Assembly: GCF_018499875.1 (NCBI RefSeq)
Contig: NZ_JAHBAY010000003.1
Coordinates: 558,001-622,000, forward strand
Length of the DNA: 64,000 nucleotides
Source of the DNA: Kineosporia corallincola
GTDB taxonomy: Bacteria > Actinomycetota > Actinomycetes > Actinomycetales > Kineosporiaceae
Direction: 5' to 3'
The notes below the pieces were generated by a model, which saw nothing but the letters and a program-made list of their open reading frames with translations, ran no database searches and had not been told where the DNA came from. The position numbers and the translations under genes are program-made. Shown piece after piece: positions 47,191 to 56,486 of this stretch (position 1 is the first letter of the stretch; each line of letters opens with the position of its first letter).

Positions 47191-47215
47191 GTCGGTTGAC
47201 TCATCGGGCCCCGGC
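47176..47215. terminator. Bidirectional terminator spanning stop of paralogue B
   Basis: A perfect 13-bp stem (47176-47188 with 47203-47215, 14-nt loop). The 5' arm includes the last codons of the gene. It lies between convergent genes. Confidence 0.8.
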
Positions 47216-47253
47216 GGCGAAGCTCAGACGATGCCCACCGGTGCGGGAATCGG

Positions 47254-47790
47254 TCAGGCCGTGACGATGTTGCCGTCGCTGACCTCGACCTGAACCTCGG
47301 TGAGCGACGCGTTCGCCGGCCCGGAGATGAACTTGCCCGTCAGCTTCTCGAACTTCGACTGGTGCAGCGGGCACACCAGCTCGTCGCCCTGCACCTGCAC
47401 GGTCGCGCCCTGATGCGGGCAGACCGCGGAGAAGGCCACCGGCTCGTCTGCCTCCGGCATCGCCACGATCAGCGGGTCACCGTCGAGCGTGTAACTGGCG
47501 GCGTCGCCCTCGGCGATGTCCGACACCTTGGCGATCACCTGGCCGCCCTCGGAGGAGCTGCCGGTGGTCGCGTCGGTGCCGGTTCCGGTGTCGGACGAGC
47601 TGCTCGACGAGGTGCCCGAGGCAGTATCGTCGTCGCTCCCGCCTCCGCAGGCGGCCAGGCCGGCCGCGCCGAGCAGGCTGAACGAGCACACCGCGATGGC
47701 GCGGCGGCGGCTGAAGCCGCCGCCCTCGGGCGTCGGGGTGGTCGCGGAAGCAGTCTGCGTCTCTCCGGTGCTGCGGAGGGTTGCAGTCAT
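47254..47790 (-). CDS. Rieske [2Fe-2S] Tat lipoprotein
   Basis: This 178-residue exported electron-transfer protein has a twin-arginine signal SRRRAIAVCSF (27-37) and a lipobox LAAC at 45-48 that would anchor it at Cys48. A Ser/Thr/Gly/Asp-rich linker (about 50-82) follows, then a small Rieske domain. Cluster ligands are Cys124/His126 (CPHQGA) and Cys140/His143 (CPLHQSKF). Such single-domain lipoproteins are common in actinomycetes; the redox partner is unknown and no cytochrome gene is adjacent. GGGAGG precedes the ATG. It is divergent from hrpA. Confidence 0.93.
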   Translation of the reverse strand: MTATLRSTGETQTASATTPTPEGGGFSRRRAIAVCSFSLLGAAGLAACGGGSDDDTASGTSSSSSSDTGTGTDATTGSSSEGGQVIAKVSDIAEGDAASYTLDGDPLIVAMPEADEPVAFSAVCPHQGATVQVQGDELVCPLHQSKFEKLTGKFISGPANASLTEVQVEVSDGNIVTA

Positions 47791-47886
47791 GGTTGATCCT
47801 CCCGTGAGGTCGTTGAAGGTGCAAATAGTAGTGACGGAAGCTGTGCGCCACGCAACTTCTGCTGTCGTGTCGAGGATTTCGCGGGT

Positions 47887-50800
47887 ATGAGCACAGAAAC
47901 CTGGATTTCAGCTGTCAACGAGCTACGCAGTTCCCTGGACGGCGTGTCGCTGAGTGACGCCCGCCGGCTGGGCCGGCAGCTCGACTCGGTGCAGCACGCC
48001 CGGCGCCGCACCGAGGACGAGAAGACGGCCGAGCTGGCCCGGATCGAGCGGGAGATCGGCAGCGCGACCGCCCGGGTTGAGTCCCGGCGCGCGTCCGTGC
48101 CGGCGCTCACCTATCCGGACCAGCTGCCGGTCAGCCGCCGGCGCGAGGACCTGCTGAAGACGATCGCCGAGCACCAGGTGGTGATCGTCGCGGGCGAGAC
48201 CGGCTCGGGCAAGACCACCCAGCTGCCGAAGATCTGCCTGGAACTGGGCCGGGGCGTGCGCGGCATGATCGGGCACACCCAGCCCCGGCGGCTGGCGGCC
48301 CGCTCGGTGGCCGAGCGGATCACCGAGGAGGTCGGCGGCCAGCTCGGCGAGACCATCGGCTACGCAGTGCGTTTCACCGACCAGGTGAGCGACTCCACGC
48401 TGGTCAAGCTGATGACCGACGGCATCCTGCTGGCCGAGATCCAGCGCGACCGGCTGCTGTCCCGCTACGACACGATCATCATCGACGAGGCGCACGAGCG
48501 CAGCCTCACCATCGACTTCCTGCTCGGTTACCTCAAGCAGCTGCTCCCCCGGCGTCCCGACCTGAAGGTCGTCATCACCTCCGCCACCATCGACCCGGAG
48601 GCGTTCTCGCGGCATTTCGACGACGCGCCGATCGTCGAGGTGTCGGGCCGCACCTACCCGGTCGAGGTCCGCTACCGCCCGCTGGTGCTGGTGGAGGAGA
48701 CCGACGAGGAGGGCAACACCACCGAGATCACCCGCGACCCGATCGAGGCGGTGATCGAGGCGGTCGACGAGCTGGAGGCCGAGGGCCCGGGCGACGTGCT
48801 GGTGTTCTTCAGCGGCGAGCGCGAGATCCGCGACGCCGCCGAGGCGCTGAACCGGCACGTCGGTCCCTCGACCGAGGTCGTGCCGCTGTACGCCCGGCTG
48901 TCCGCCGCCGAGCAGCACCGGGTGTTCTCGCCGCACTCCGGCCGGCGCATCGTGCTGGCCACCAATGTGGCCGAGACATCGCTCACCGTGCCGGGTATCA
49001 GGTACGTGATCGATCCGGGCACGGCCCGGATCAGCCGCTACAGCTTCCGCACCAAGGTGCAGCGCCTGCCGATCGAGAAGGTGTCGCAGGCCTCGGCCAA
49101 CCAGCGCAAGGGCCGGTGCGGGCGGCTCTCCGACGGCATCTGCATCCGCCTCTACAGCGAGGAGGACTTCGACAGCCGGCCGGAGTTCACCGACCCGGAG
49201 ATCCTGCGCACCAACCTGGCGGCCGTCATCCTCCAGATGACGTCGCTGAATCTGGGTGAGGTGGAGCGGTTCCCGTTCCTGGAGCCGCCGGACCCGCGCC
49301 AGATCAAGGACGGCACGGCGCTGCTGAACGAGCTCGGCGCCATCGACCCGGAGCAGACCGAGCAGCGCAAACGGCTCACCGGCATGGGCCGTACCCTGGC
49401 CCAGCTGCCGGTCGACCCGCGCCTGGCCCGGATGCTGGTGGAGGCCGACCGGAACGGTTGCCTGGCAGACGTTCTGGTGATCGTGTCGGCGCTGTCGATC
49501 CAGGACCCGCGGGAGCGGCCGACCGACAAGCAGGCCCAGGCCGACCAGTCGCACGCCCGGTTCAAGGACCAGCGCTCCGACTTCCTGTCGTACGTGAACC
49601 TCTGGAACTACGTCGTCGGCAAGCAGAAGGAGTACGGCTCCGGGCGTTTCCGCCGGATGTGCCGCGACGAGTTCCTGCACAGCCAGCGCATCCGGGAGTG
49701 GCAGGACCTGCACGGCCAGTTGCGTCAGGTGCTGCGCGGGGCCGGGATCCGGGTGGCGGGTGGACGCGCGACGTCCAGTTTCGATCCGGAAGCGGTCGAC
49801 GTCGAGGAACATGAGGACGCCGTCGAGCCGGTTTCCGACGCGACGGCCGAAAAGGTGCATCTCTCGCTGCTTTCCGGCCTGCTGTCGCAGGTCGGCCTGA
49901 AAGAGGGCGAGACTCGCGAGTATCTCGGCGCCCGCAGCGCGAAGTTCGCGATCCAGCCCGGCTCCGCGCTGTTCCGCAGCACCCCGCGCTGGGTGATGGT
50001 GGGCGAGCTGGTCGAGACCAGCCGGCTGTGGGGCCGCACCGCCGCGCGCATCGACCCGCTGTGGATCGAGCGGCTCGGTGGGCACCTGGTCAAGCGGCAC
50101 TACAGCGAACCGCGCTGGGAGAAGAAACGCGGCTCGGCGGTGGCCACGGAACGCGTGACGCTGTACGGCATTCCGGTGGTCACCGGGCGCACCGTCGGCT
50201 ACGGGCGGATCGACCCGGAGGTGTCGCGCGAGCTGTTCATCCGGCACGCCCTGGTGGAGGGCGAGTGGCGCACGAACCACCAGTTCTTCCACGAGAACCG
50301 CAAACTGCTGGACGACGTCGGGTCGCTCGAGGACAAGGTCCGCCGGCGCGACATCGTGGTGGACGACCAGGCTCTGTTCGACTTCTACGACCAGCGGATC
50401 CCCGCCGACGTGGTGTCGGTGGCGCACTTCGACTCGTGGTGGAAGAAGGCCCGGCGGGACCGGCCCGACCAGCTGAGCTTCTGGACGTCCATGCTGTTCG
50501 CGCCGCAGGCCCCGAAGGTCTCGGCCGAGGACTACCCGGCGCTGTGGCCGGTCGGGGACCTGCGGTTGCGGGTGACGTACCAGTTCGAGCCGGGCACGGC
50601 CGCCGACGGCGTCACCGTGCACCTGCCGCTCACGGCCCTCAACCAGGTGCGTGAGCAGGACTTCGAGTGGCAGATCCCGGGCCTGCGCCAGGAGCTGGTC
50701 ACCGAGCTGATCCGGTCGCTGCCCAAGCCGATCCGCAAGGGCCTGAGCCCGGCGCCGGACCGGGCGCGGGCGGTGCTGGAGCGGCTGGCCGACACCGAAC

Positions 50801-51897
50801 CGGGCTCCGAGCCGCTGTTCCCGGCCCTGGAGGACGAGCTGTACGAGGTCACCGGCGTGGACGTGCCGGAGGGCTCGTGGGACCTGTCCAAGGTGCCCGA
50901 CCACCTGAAGGTCACGTTCCGGGTGGAAGACGACAAGGGCGCCCGGCTGGCCGAGGGCAAGAACCTGACCGCGCTCCGGGAGAAGCTGAAACCCCGCCTG
51001 CGCAAGGAGATCTCGTCCGCCGTGTCGCAGGTCGAGGCGACCGGCCTGACCAGCTTCCCGGCCACGCCGGTGCCGCGCTCGGTGGAGCACCGCACGGCCG
51101 GGCTGACCGTGCAGGGTTACCCGGCCCTGGTCGACCGCGGCACCCACGTCGATCTGAAGGTGCTCGACGACCAGGGCGACCAGCGGCGCTCGATGCGGGC
51201 CGGCACCCGGCGGCTGATCGTGCTGAACACCGCCTCGCCGGCGAAGAGTGTGCTGGCCCGGCTCAGCAACCGGCAGAAGCTGGCGCTGGCGCAGGCCCCG
51301 CACAAGACGCCGTCGGACCTGTTCGACGACTGTCTCGGCGCCGCGGTCGACGACCTGGTCGACCGGGCCGGCGGCCCGGCCTGGGACCGCGCCGGGTTCG
51401 AGCGGCTACTCTTGGAGGTCCGGCAGGAGATCCACCCGACCGTGACCGGGGTGCTGGTGACGACGTCCACCGTTCTGGGTCTGGCCCGGGAGATCGAGCT
51501 GGGACTGAAGTCGACGTCGAGCCCGGCGCTGCTGCCCGGCCTGACCGACCTGCGCTCGCAACTGGCGGCGCTGGTGTTCCCGGGGTTCGTCACCGCGACC
51601 GGCGCCGGCAAGCTGCCCGACCTGGTGCGCTACCTCCAGGCGATCCAGCGCCGACTGGAGAGGCTGCCCGACCGCCACCAGCGCGACCGGGGACTCCAGG
51701 AGCAGGTGCTGGCGGTGCGGGCCGAGTTCCAGGCAGCGGTGGCCAAGCTGCCGCCCTCCCGGCGGCGCGACGACGACGTGATCGGCGTGCGCTGGATGCT
51801 GGAGGAGCTGCGGGTGGGCCTGTTCGGGGGCGGGCTGAAGACCGCCTACCCGGTGTCGGAACAGCGGGTGCGCAAGGCGATCGCCGACCTGGCCTGA
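47887..51897 (+). CDS. hrpA: ATP-dependent RNA helicase HrpA
   Basis: This 1336-residue DEAH-box helicase has Walker A GETGSGKT (103-110), DEAH at about 200-203 in IIIDEAHERS, SATID, and the C-terminal helicase motifs TNVAETSLTVPG and QRKGRCGR. HA2 and OB domains follow, then a long DUF3418-like C-terminus. Length and order match bacterial HrpA, which works on mRNA processing and on rescue of collided ribosomes. GAGG lies about 10 nt before the ATG. It is divergent from the Rieske gene with a 96-bp gap and convergent with the MarR gene. Confidence 0.95.
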   Translation: MSTETWISAVNELRSSLDGVSLSDARRLGRQLDSVQHARRRTEDEKTAELARIEREIGSATARVESRRASVPALTYPDQLPVSRRREDLLKTIAEHQVVIVAGETGSGKTTQLPKICLELGRGVRGMIGHTQPRRLAARSVAERITEEVGGQLGETIGYAVRFTDQVSDSTLVKLMTDGILLAEIQRDRLLSRYDTIIIDEAHERSLTIDFLLGYLKQLLPRRPDLKVVITSATIDPEAFSRHFDDAPIVEVSGRTYPVEVRYRPLVLVEETDEEGNTTEITRDPIEAVIEAVDELEAEGPGDVLVFFSGEREIRDAAEALNRHVGPSTEVVPLYARLSAAEQHRVFSPHSGRRIVLATNVAETSLTVPGIRYVIDPGTARISRYSFRTKVQRLPIEKVSQASANQRKGRCGRLSDGICIRLYSEEDFDSRPEFTDPEILRTNLAAVILQMTSLNLGEVERFPFLEPPDPRQIKDGTALLNELGAIDPEQTEQRKRLTGMGRTLAQLPVDPRLARMLVEADRNGCLADVLVIVSALSIQDPRERPTDKQAQADQSHARFKDQRSDFLSYVNLWNYVVGKQKEYGSGRFRRMCRDEFLHSQRIREWQDLHGQLRQVLRGAGIRVAGGRATSSFDPEAVDVEEHEDAVEPVSDATAEKVHLSLLSGLLSQVGLKEGETREYLGARSAKFAIQPGSALFRSTPRWVMVGELVETSRLWGRTAARIDPLWIERLGGHLVKRHYSEPRWEKKRGSAVATERVTLYGIPVVTGRTVGYGRIDPEVSRELFIRHALVEGEWRTNHQFFHENRKLLDDVGSLEDKVRRRDIVVDDQALFDFYDQRIPADVVSVAHFDSWWKKARRDRPDQLSFWTSMLFAPQAPKVSAEDYPALWPVGDLRLRVTYQFEPGTAADGVTVHLPLTALNQVREQDFEWQIPGLRQELVTELIRSLPKPIRKGLSPAPDRARAVLERLADTEPGSEPLFPALEDELYEVTGVDVPEGSWDLSKVPDHLKVTFRVEDDKGARLAEGKNLTALREKLKPRLRKEISSAVSQVEATGLTSFPATPVPRSVEHRTAGLTVQGYPALVDRGTHVDLKVLDDQGDQRRSMRAGTRRLIVLNTASPAKSVLARLSNRQKLALAQAPHKTPSDLFDDCLGAAVDDLVDRAGGPAWDRAGFERLLLEVRQEIHPTVTGVLVTTSTVLGLAREIELGLKSTSSPALLPGLTDLRSQLAALVFPGFVTATGAGKLPDLVRYLQAIQRRLERLPDRHQRDRGLQEQVLAVRAEFQAAVAKLPPSRRRDDDVIGVRWMLEELRVGLFGGGLKTAYPVSEQRVRKAIADLA

Positions 51898-51909
51898 GGA
51901 CTCGGCGTC

Positions 51910-52419
51910 TCAGCAGGTGCTGGTGCTGCCGCTGCCGGGAGGTGGCGGCGGCACCAGCGTGCCGTCCGGGTCGACCTTGGCCAGGATCGCCGAGCAGATC
52001 TCTTCCAGCTGCCCGACCTGCTCGGGGCTGAGCGCGTCGAACACGAAGTGCCGCACCGCGTTCACGTGCCCGGGTGCCATCTCGACCAGCGCGGCGAAGC
52101 CCTCGTCGGTCATCTGGGCCACCTGGCCGCGGCCGTCCTCGGCGGCCCGGGTGCGACGCACGTAGCCGCGGTTCTCCAGCCGGCTGATGGTGTGCGACAG
52201 CCGGCTGGGCGAGCTGCTGGAGCGGGCCGCCAGCTCACTCATCCGCAGGGCTCTGTCGGGCGCCTCGGACAGCATGGCCAGGGCGAAGTAGGCGAAGTGC
52301 GTGAGCGAGGCGTCATGCTGCAACTGGGCGTCGAGCGAGGCCGGTAGCAGGGTGAAGACCGCGGCCAGCTTGCGCCACGCCCCCTGCTCGTCGTCACTCA
52401 GCCACTGCGGTTCACTCAC
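51910..52419 (-). CDS. MarR-family transcriptional regulator
   Basis: This roughly 169-residue winged-helix regulator has an N-terminal dimer helix (QGAWRKLAAVFTLLPASLD), recognition region LRMSELAARSSSSPSRLSHTI, wing RRTRAAEDGRGQVAQMTDEG, and a C-terminal helix. It ends in a Pro-rich tail with PPPPPPGSGS. The target is not evident; the nearest divergent gene is the 5'-3' exonuclease. The start is one of two in-frame GTGs (52419 or 52425), neither with a strong ribosome binding site. It lies only 12 bp from the end of hrpA. Confidence 0.87.
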   Translation of the reverse strand: MSEPQWLSDDEQGAWRKLAAVFTLLPASLDAQLQHDASLTHFAYFALAMLSEAPDRALRMSELAARSSSSPSRLSHTISRLENRGYVRRTRAAEDGRGQVAQMTDEGFAALVEMAPGHVNAVRHFVFDALSPEQVGQLEEICSAILAKVDPDGTLVPPPPPGSGSTSTC

Positions 52420-52590
52420 CAGCACACCATATCCAGGCTTTTTGCGATCCTGCCCGAAGGGACACCGCGTCCGTTCCCCGGGGCAACTGGTGACGTGGCC
52501 CACATTCCTCGAACAGCAGTTCGAGATTCTGGCCGCGAATCCGGTCGAGCGGCTCGCGCGGACGGCGGTTCTCGGGGCATCCTGGAGCGC

Positions 52591-53658
52591 GTGCCCGTTC
52601 CCCTGCTGCTGGCTGTCGACGGCAACAGCCTCCTGCACCGCGCTCATCACGCGATGGCCCAGGGCGATCTGCGCGATACCGGCGGCGCCCCGGTCTGGGC
52701 CCTGAAGGGCCTGGTCAGCTTTCTCGCCACGGCCTCGGCCCGGTTGCGGCCCGACGCCCTGGTGGTCGGCTTCGACTGCTCGGCCGGTGAGTCGGTGCGG
52801 CGCGGGGACTACGACGGGTACAAGGCGCACCGTCCGGAGAAGCCCGAAGACCTCAGCCTCCAGCTCGACGCCGCCCCCGGTTTCCTGGCCGCGGCGGGCG
52901 TGACCGTGGTGGTGCCGAAGGGCTACGAGGCGGACGACGTGATGGCCTCGTCCGCGCGCGCCGCCCGCAAGCAGGGCTGGCGCACCACCGTGGTCACCAG
53001 CGACCGCGACATGTTCGCCCTGGTCGACGACACCACCTCGGTGCTGCGGGTGATGAACGGCGGCATCGACGGCTCGCCGCTGATCGACCCGGAGGGGTTG
53101 CAGACCCAGTACGGCGTGCGGCCCGACCAGTACAAGGACTTCGCCGCACTGCGCGGCGACGCCTCCGACAACCTGCCCGGCGCGTTCGGCATCGGCCCCA
53201 AGCGCGCGGCCAGGCTGCTCACCGAGTTCGACTCGGTCGAGAAGGTCTACGGGGCGCTCGACGAGGGACGCGAGGCCGACGTGGCCGCGCTGATCGGCCC
53301 GGCCGCCACCACCGCGCTGGCCGGCGACGAGGCCCGGGCCAACGTGGCCCGCAACCAGCACCTCATGGAGATGCGGCGCGACCTGCGCATCCCGAAGATC
53401 GCCACGATGGTGCTGCCGCTCGACCAGCAGCGCCTGCAAGACACGCTGCGCGCCCGCGACATCCGCCTCGGCGGCTCGCTGTGGTCGCTCACCGGGGCCG
53501 AGCCGCCGTCGTGGTACGGCGAGCGGGTGTACGGGCAGGGCCCGCGCCGGCGCGGCGAGCCCAGGGACCGGGTGATCACCCTGCCCCGCCCACTGGGCGG
53601 CCGGGCCGCGCAACGGGCCGCCGCCCTGGCCGAGGCCGGGCAGATGAGTCTGTTCTGA
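52591..53658 (+). CDS. 5'-3' exonuclease (FEN/Pol I N-domain family)
   Basis: This 355-residue stand-alone flap nuclease resembles the N-terminal domain of DNA polymerase I. It shows LLAVDGNSLLHRAHHA (first metal Asp), VVGFDC and YKAHRPEKPE. Further metal ligands lie in GYEADDVMAS and VTSDRDMFAL, and a helix-3-turn-helix GDASDNLPGAFGIGPKRAARLL binds DNA. The last five residues QMSLF match the sliding-clamp-binding pentapeptide QLxLF, so it may dock on the replication clamp. GTG 52591 has GGAG upstream. Confidence 0.92.
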   Translation: MPVPLLLAVDGNSLLHRAHHAMAQGDLRDTGGAPVWALKGLVSFLATASARLRPDALVVGFDCSAGESVRRGDYDGYKAHRPEKPEDLSLQLDAAPGFLAAAGVTVVVPKGYEADDVMASSARAARKQGWRTTVVTSDRDMFALVDDTTSVLRVMNGGIDGSPLIDPEGLQTQYGVRPDQYKDFAALRGDASDNLPGAFGIGPKRAARLLTEFDSVEKVYGALDEGREADVAALIGPAATTALAGDEARANVARNQHLMEMRRDLRIPKIATMVLPLDQQRLQDTLRARDIRLGGSLWSLTGAEPPSWYGERVYGQGPRRRGEPRDRVITLPRPLGGRAAQRAAALAEAGQMSLF

Positions 53659-53721
53659 GGCCGGCCCGGACTTCAGCAGCGGCACATCGGCCGAGCAGCG
53701 GCGAGCTCAGTGGTGGCGAGT

Positions 53722-54140
53722 TCAGTAGTGACAGCCGACGACCGTGATCAGCGCGTCGTCCGGGGCTGCCGCCACGCGTTCCCAGAACTGTGCCCGGAAC
53801 TCCCCGGGCGCCCGGTCCGGGGCCGGGACCCCGGGATCGGGCGGCACCTCCGCATCGCGCGGGTAGGCCACCTCCCGGTCGAACCAGCCCGAGGCGTCCA
53901 CCACGCCGAAAGCCCGTGGCTCGCCCTCCCAGGCATCCCAGTCGATCTCGGCCCTGCGCGCCCGGGACGACACGCCGCCGGCCAGCAGCGGCAGGATGTC
54001 CAGGAGTCCCAGCGCGACAGCGGATTCCAGGTGGAGGGCTCGCCGCCGTCCAGATACGGTGCCACCTCGACCTTTTCGTCGTACAGCGCGATCAGCGCAT
54101 GGATGTCGTCGCCGATCACCAGCATGATGAAGTGACTCAC
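53722..54140 (-). pseudogene. Frameshifted small conserved gene
   Basis: The 5' part from GTG 54140 encodes SHFIMLVIGDDIHALIALYD, then VEVAPYLDGGEPSTWNPLSRWD, the opening of a small protein family that normally continues with a WY-x-GGRW-type motif. Here the frame runs off near 54015. The continuation is in the next frame from about 54020 (LGLLDILPLLAGGVSSRAR, then EIDWDAWEGEPRAFGVVDASG) to the stop at 53722. A small deletion with loss of frame explains both. The start overlaps the MFS stop (GTGA), so it was once coupled to the transporter gene. Confidence 0.6.
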
Positions 54141-55366
54141 CCCGCCGTCTCCTCCACTATCGCCACCGGACGCCGCGCCGATGCGGTGACCAGCATCGTC
54201 AGGCCACCCGCCGCCACGAACAGCACCGCCAGCAGCGCCCAGCCGAGCGAGCCGTGCCGGATCGCGGTCGCCGTCACCACCAGCGGCGCCAGCATGCCAC
54301 CGAGCGCGTAGCCGGTCTGGCTGACCCCCTGGTAGGCGCCCGGGCGCCGCGGGTCGGCCAGCTCGAAGGCCAGACCCCAGCTGCCCGCCTCGCCCCGCAT
54401 CTCGGCGAACGCGTGGGCCACTGCCCCGAGCACCAGCACGAGCACCGCCACGGCCGGCCCGGCCAGTGCCGCGGCGGCGTACAACGCGCAGGCCAGCGCG
54501 AGCAGCAGCCCGGCCGTGCCGACGGCCCGGGCAGCGGTCGGGATGTCGTCGGTGCCCCGTGACACCCGCACCTGGAGCAGCGCCACCAGCACCGTGTTCA
54601 GCACCAGCAGCACCGAGACCACCACGGTCGGTGCCTGCGTGCGGGCGGCCACCCAGAGCGGGATGCCCACCGAGGTGAGGCCGAAGTGCATGGCCATCAC
54701 CCCGTTCAGGGCCGTCACCAGCAGGTAGCGCGGGTCGCGCAGCGGCGAGCCGCCCTCGGGCAGCGGTGCGACGTCCTCGCGGGGCCGCGAGCCAATGTCC
54801 CGCAGGAGCCACAACGGCACACAGGAGACGGCGTTCAGCAGGCCGACCGCGACCACCGCCGTGGTGTAGGCCGGTGCCGTCCCGATCAGCAGGGCCGCCC
54901 CGGCCAGCACCGAGCCGAGGCCGATGAACACGTTCACCACCACCCGGATCCGGGCCCGCACCGCCACCCGGTCCGGCCCGGGGAAGGCCACCGCCATCAC
55001 CGTGGTGCGGGCCGTGGACTGCGCCGCCTGGAGACCGACCGCGGCGCAGGCGATCACGGTGAACACCGGCGGAGTGCGGGCGGCGGGGTAGAGCAGCAGC
55101 GCCACGGCCACCCCACCGCTGGAGACCAGCAGCACCCGGCCCGCCCCGAACACGTCGCACAACCGCCCGGTGAGGAACGACCCGGCCACCCCGGCCCCGC
55201 CCGCGACGGTCAGGCCGAGGCCGACCATGGTGGCGGAAAGCCCGGCCACACGGGTGAAATAGAGCGCGCTGACGGTGTAGAAGACACCTTTGGCCAGGGC
55301 CGAGGCCATCGTCGAGAGAGTGAGGGCCCGGATCACGGGATGCCGGGGGAACAGGACGGAGTGCAT
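54137..55366 (-). CDS. MFS transporter
   Basis: This roughly 409-residue transporter has about 12 helices with the MFS architecture. After helix 2 comes LTGRLCDVFGAGRVLL, a variant of the MFS loop motif, and helix 5 contains motif C-like glycine-rich sequence (GLGSVLAGAALLIG). It is probably a drug or metabolite exporter. ATG 55366 gives MHSVLFPRHP; the longer reading frame upstream would overlap the promoter. It is divergent from an ArsR-like regulator that likely controls it. Confidence 0.88.
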   Translation of the reverse strand: MHSVLFPRHPVIRALTLSTMASALAKGVFYTVSALYFTRVAGLSATMVGLGLTVAGGAGVAGSFLTGRLCDVFGAGRVLLVSSGGVAVALLLYPAARTPPVFTVIACAAVGLQAAQSTARTTVMAVAFPGPDRVAVRARIRVVVNVFIGLGSVLAGAALLIGTAPAYTTAVVAVGLLNAVSCVPLWLLRDIGSRPREDVAPLPEGGSPLRDPRYLLVTALNGVMAMHFGLTSVGIPLWVAARTQAPTVVVSVLLVLNTVLVALLQVRVSRGTDDIPTAARAVGTAGLLLALACALYAAAALAGPAVAVLVLVLGAVAHAFAEMRGEAGSWGLAFELADPRRPGAYQGVSQTGYALGGMLAPLVVTATAIRHGSLGWALLAVLFVAAGGLTMLVTASARRPVAIVEETAG

Positions 55367-55423
55367 ACCACCGGTTCTGTCAGACCTGAGGCCGGGGGAG
55401 GAAAAGATATAGCGTTGCGCTTC

Positions 55424-56392
55424 ATGTTCGCGCGCTACGTGCTGGCCCCCGCCGACCTCACCGAGGTCCGTTTCGCCATCTCGCCACTGCACGAGATGTC
55501 GCTCTCACTCAAGGCTTTCCGCGATCCCGGCCGGTTCCCGCTGCACCTGCGCTGGTGTCAGGAGGTGCAGGGGCGCCGGGCCGGGCTGGACGAGGAGATG
55601 CTGCTCGCCCTCACCAACGACCTGCTGTGGGTGCCCGACCTGCTCACCCCGCACCCGCAGCTGCCGCTCACCCAGATCCACGAGCAGCTCGACGTGATCG
55701 GCACCGTGCCGCCGCGCGTGCTGCTGGCCGACATCGCCGTGCTGCACCCCCGGGGCCTGCCGTCCGTGCTGACCGGGCGGCCCGCCACCGTGCAGCGCCG
55801 GGTGGTGCGGGCCCTGCGCGACTACTGGGACGCCTGCCTCGAACCGTACTGGCCCCGCCTGCGGCAGCTGCTGGAGGCCGACGTGGCCTACCGCGGCCGG
55901 GAGATCGTGCGGCACGGGTCGGCCCGGATGTTCGCCGGCCTGTCCGAGCGGATCCGGCTGCGCGACGGGGTGCTGGAGGTGCGCCGCAGCAGCACCGGCG
56001 GATTCACCCGGGACACCGCCGGGCGCGGCCTCACCCTGGTGCCGTCGGTGTTCACCAGCGGCACGATGACGCCGATCTCGCCGGACGAGGACCCGCTGGT
56101 GATCTACGCGGCCCGGGGGGTGGGCACGCTGTGGCAGCCGGCCCGGCCGGTCACCCCGGCGGCGCTGGCCGCGCTGATCGGCCGGCCCCGGGCCGGGCTG
56201 CTGGCCGAGCTGTCGGTGCCGGCCTCCTCCACCGAGCTCGCCGCCCGGCACGGCACCACCCCGGCCGCCGTCAACCAGCACCTGCGGGCCCTGCGCGCGG
56301 GGGGCCTGCTCACCTCGGACCGGTCGGGCCGCTCGGTGCTGTACCGCCGTTCCGACCTGGGTGACGCGCTGATCACCTCGACGTCCCCGTGA
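55424..56392 (+). CDS. DUF5937/ArsR-like winged-helix regulator
   Basis: This 322-residue protein has an N-terminal domain (FARYVLAPADLTEVRFAISP, HEMSLSLKAF) of the DUF5937 type found in actinobacterial ArsR-like regulators. Its C-terminal HTH is STELAARHGTTPAAVNQHLR followed by the wing GGLLTSDRSGRSVLYRR. There is no metal-binding Cys pair. It is divergent from the MFS exporter across a 57-bp gap, so control of that gene is inferred. GGAGG lies about 20 nt upstream of ATG 55424; the start could be slightly different. Confidence 0.85.
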   Translation: MFARYVLAPADLTEVRFAISPLHEMSLSLKAFRDPGRFPLHLRWCQEVQGRRAGLDEEMLLALTNDLLWVPDLLTPHPQLPLTQIHEQLDVIGTVPPRVLLADIAVLHPRGLPSVLTGRPATVQRRVVRALRDYWDACLEPYWPRLRQLLEADVAYRGREIVRHGSARMFAGLSERIRLRDGVLEVRRSSTGGFTRDTAGRGLTLVPSVFTSGTMTPISPDEDPLVIYAARGVGTLWQPARPVTPAALAALIGRPRAGLLAELSVPASSTELAARHGTTPAAVNQHLRALRAGGLLTSDRSGRSVLYRRSDLGDALITSTSP

Positions 56393-56411
56393 TCACGGCC
56401 GTGCCGGGAGC

Positions 56412-56433
56412 GGGCTCCTCGTCGTCCATGATT
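56412..56433 (+). repeat. Copy of dispersed motif
   Basis: GGGCTCCTCGTCGTCCATGA then TT, 20 bp after the ArsR-like gene. It differs from the palindrome arm at 22502 mainly in CCATGA versus CCACCA. Confidence 0.7.
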
Positions 56434-56474
56434 AATGGCTCGTTACGCACCACCCCGGCCACCCGCCACCCCGC

Positions 56475-56480
56475 TACCGT
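56475..56480 (+). promoter_or_regulatory. Candidate -10 box of leaderless GntR gene
   Basis: TACCGT (TAnnnT) is followed by 6 nt and ATG 56487; no Shine-Dalgarno sequence is present. Confidence 0.5.
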
Positions 56481-56486
56481 GCACGG

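Noticed and set aside
47923-51303. Very long antisense frame (1126 codons) opposite hrpA, and a similar one opposite 35925-39242
   Set aside because: High GC third positions keep antisense frames open; composition is Arg/His/Gln-rich nonsense and the sense genes are clear families.
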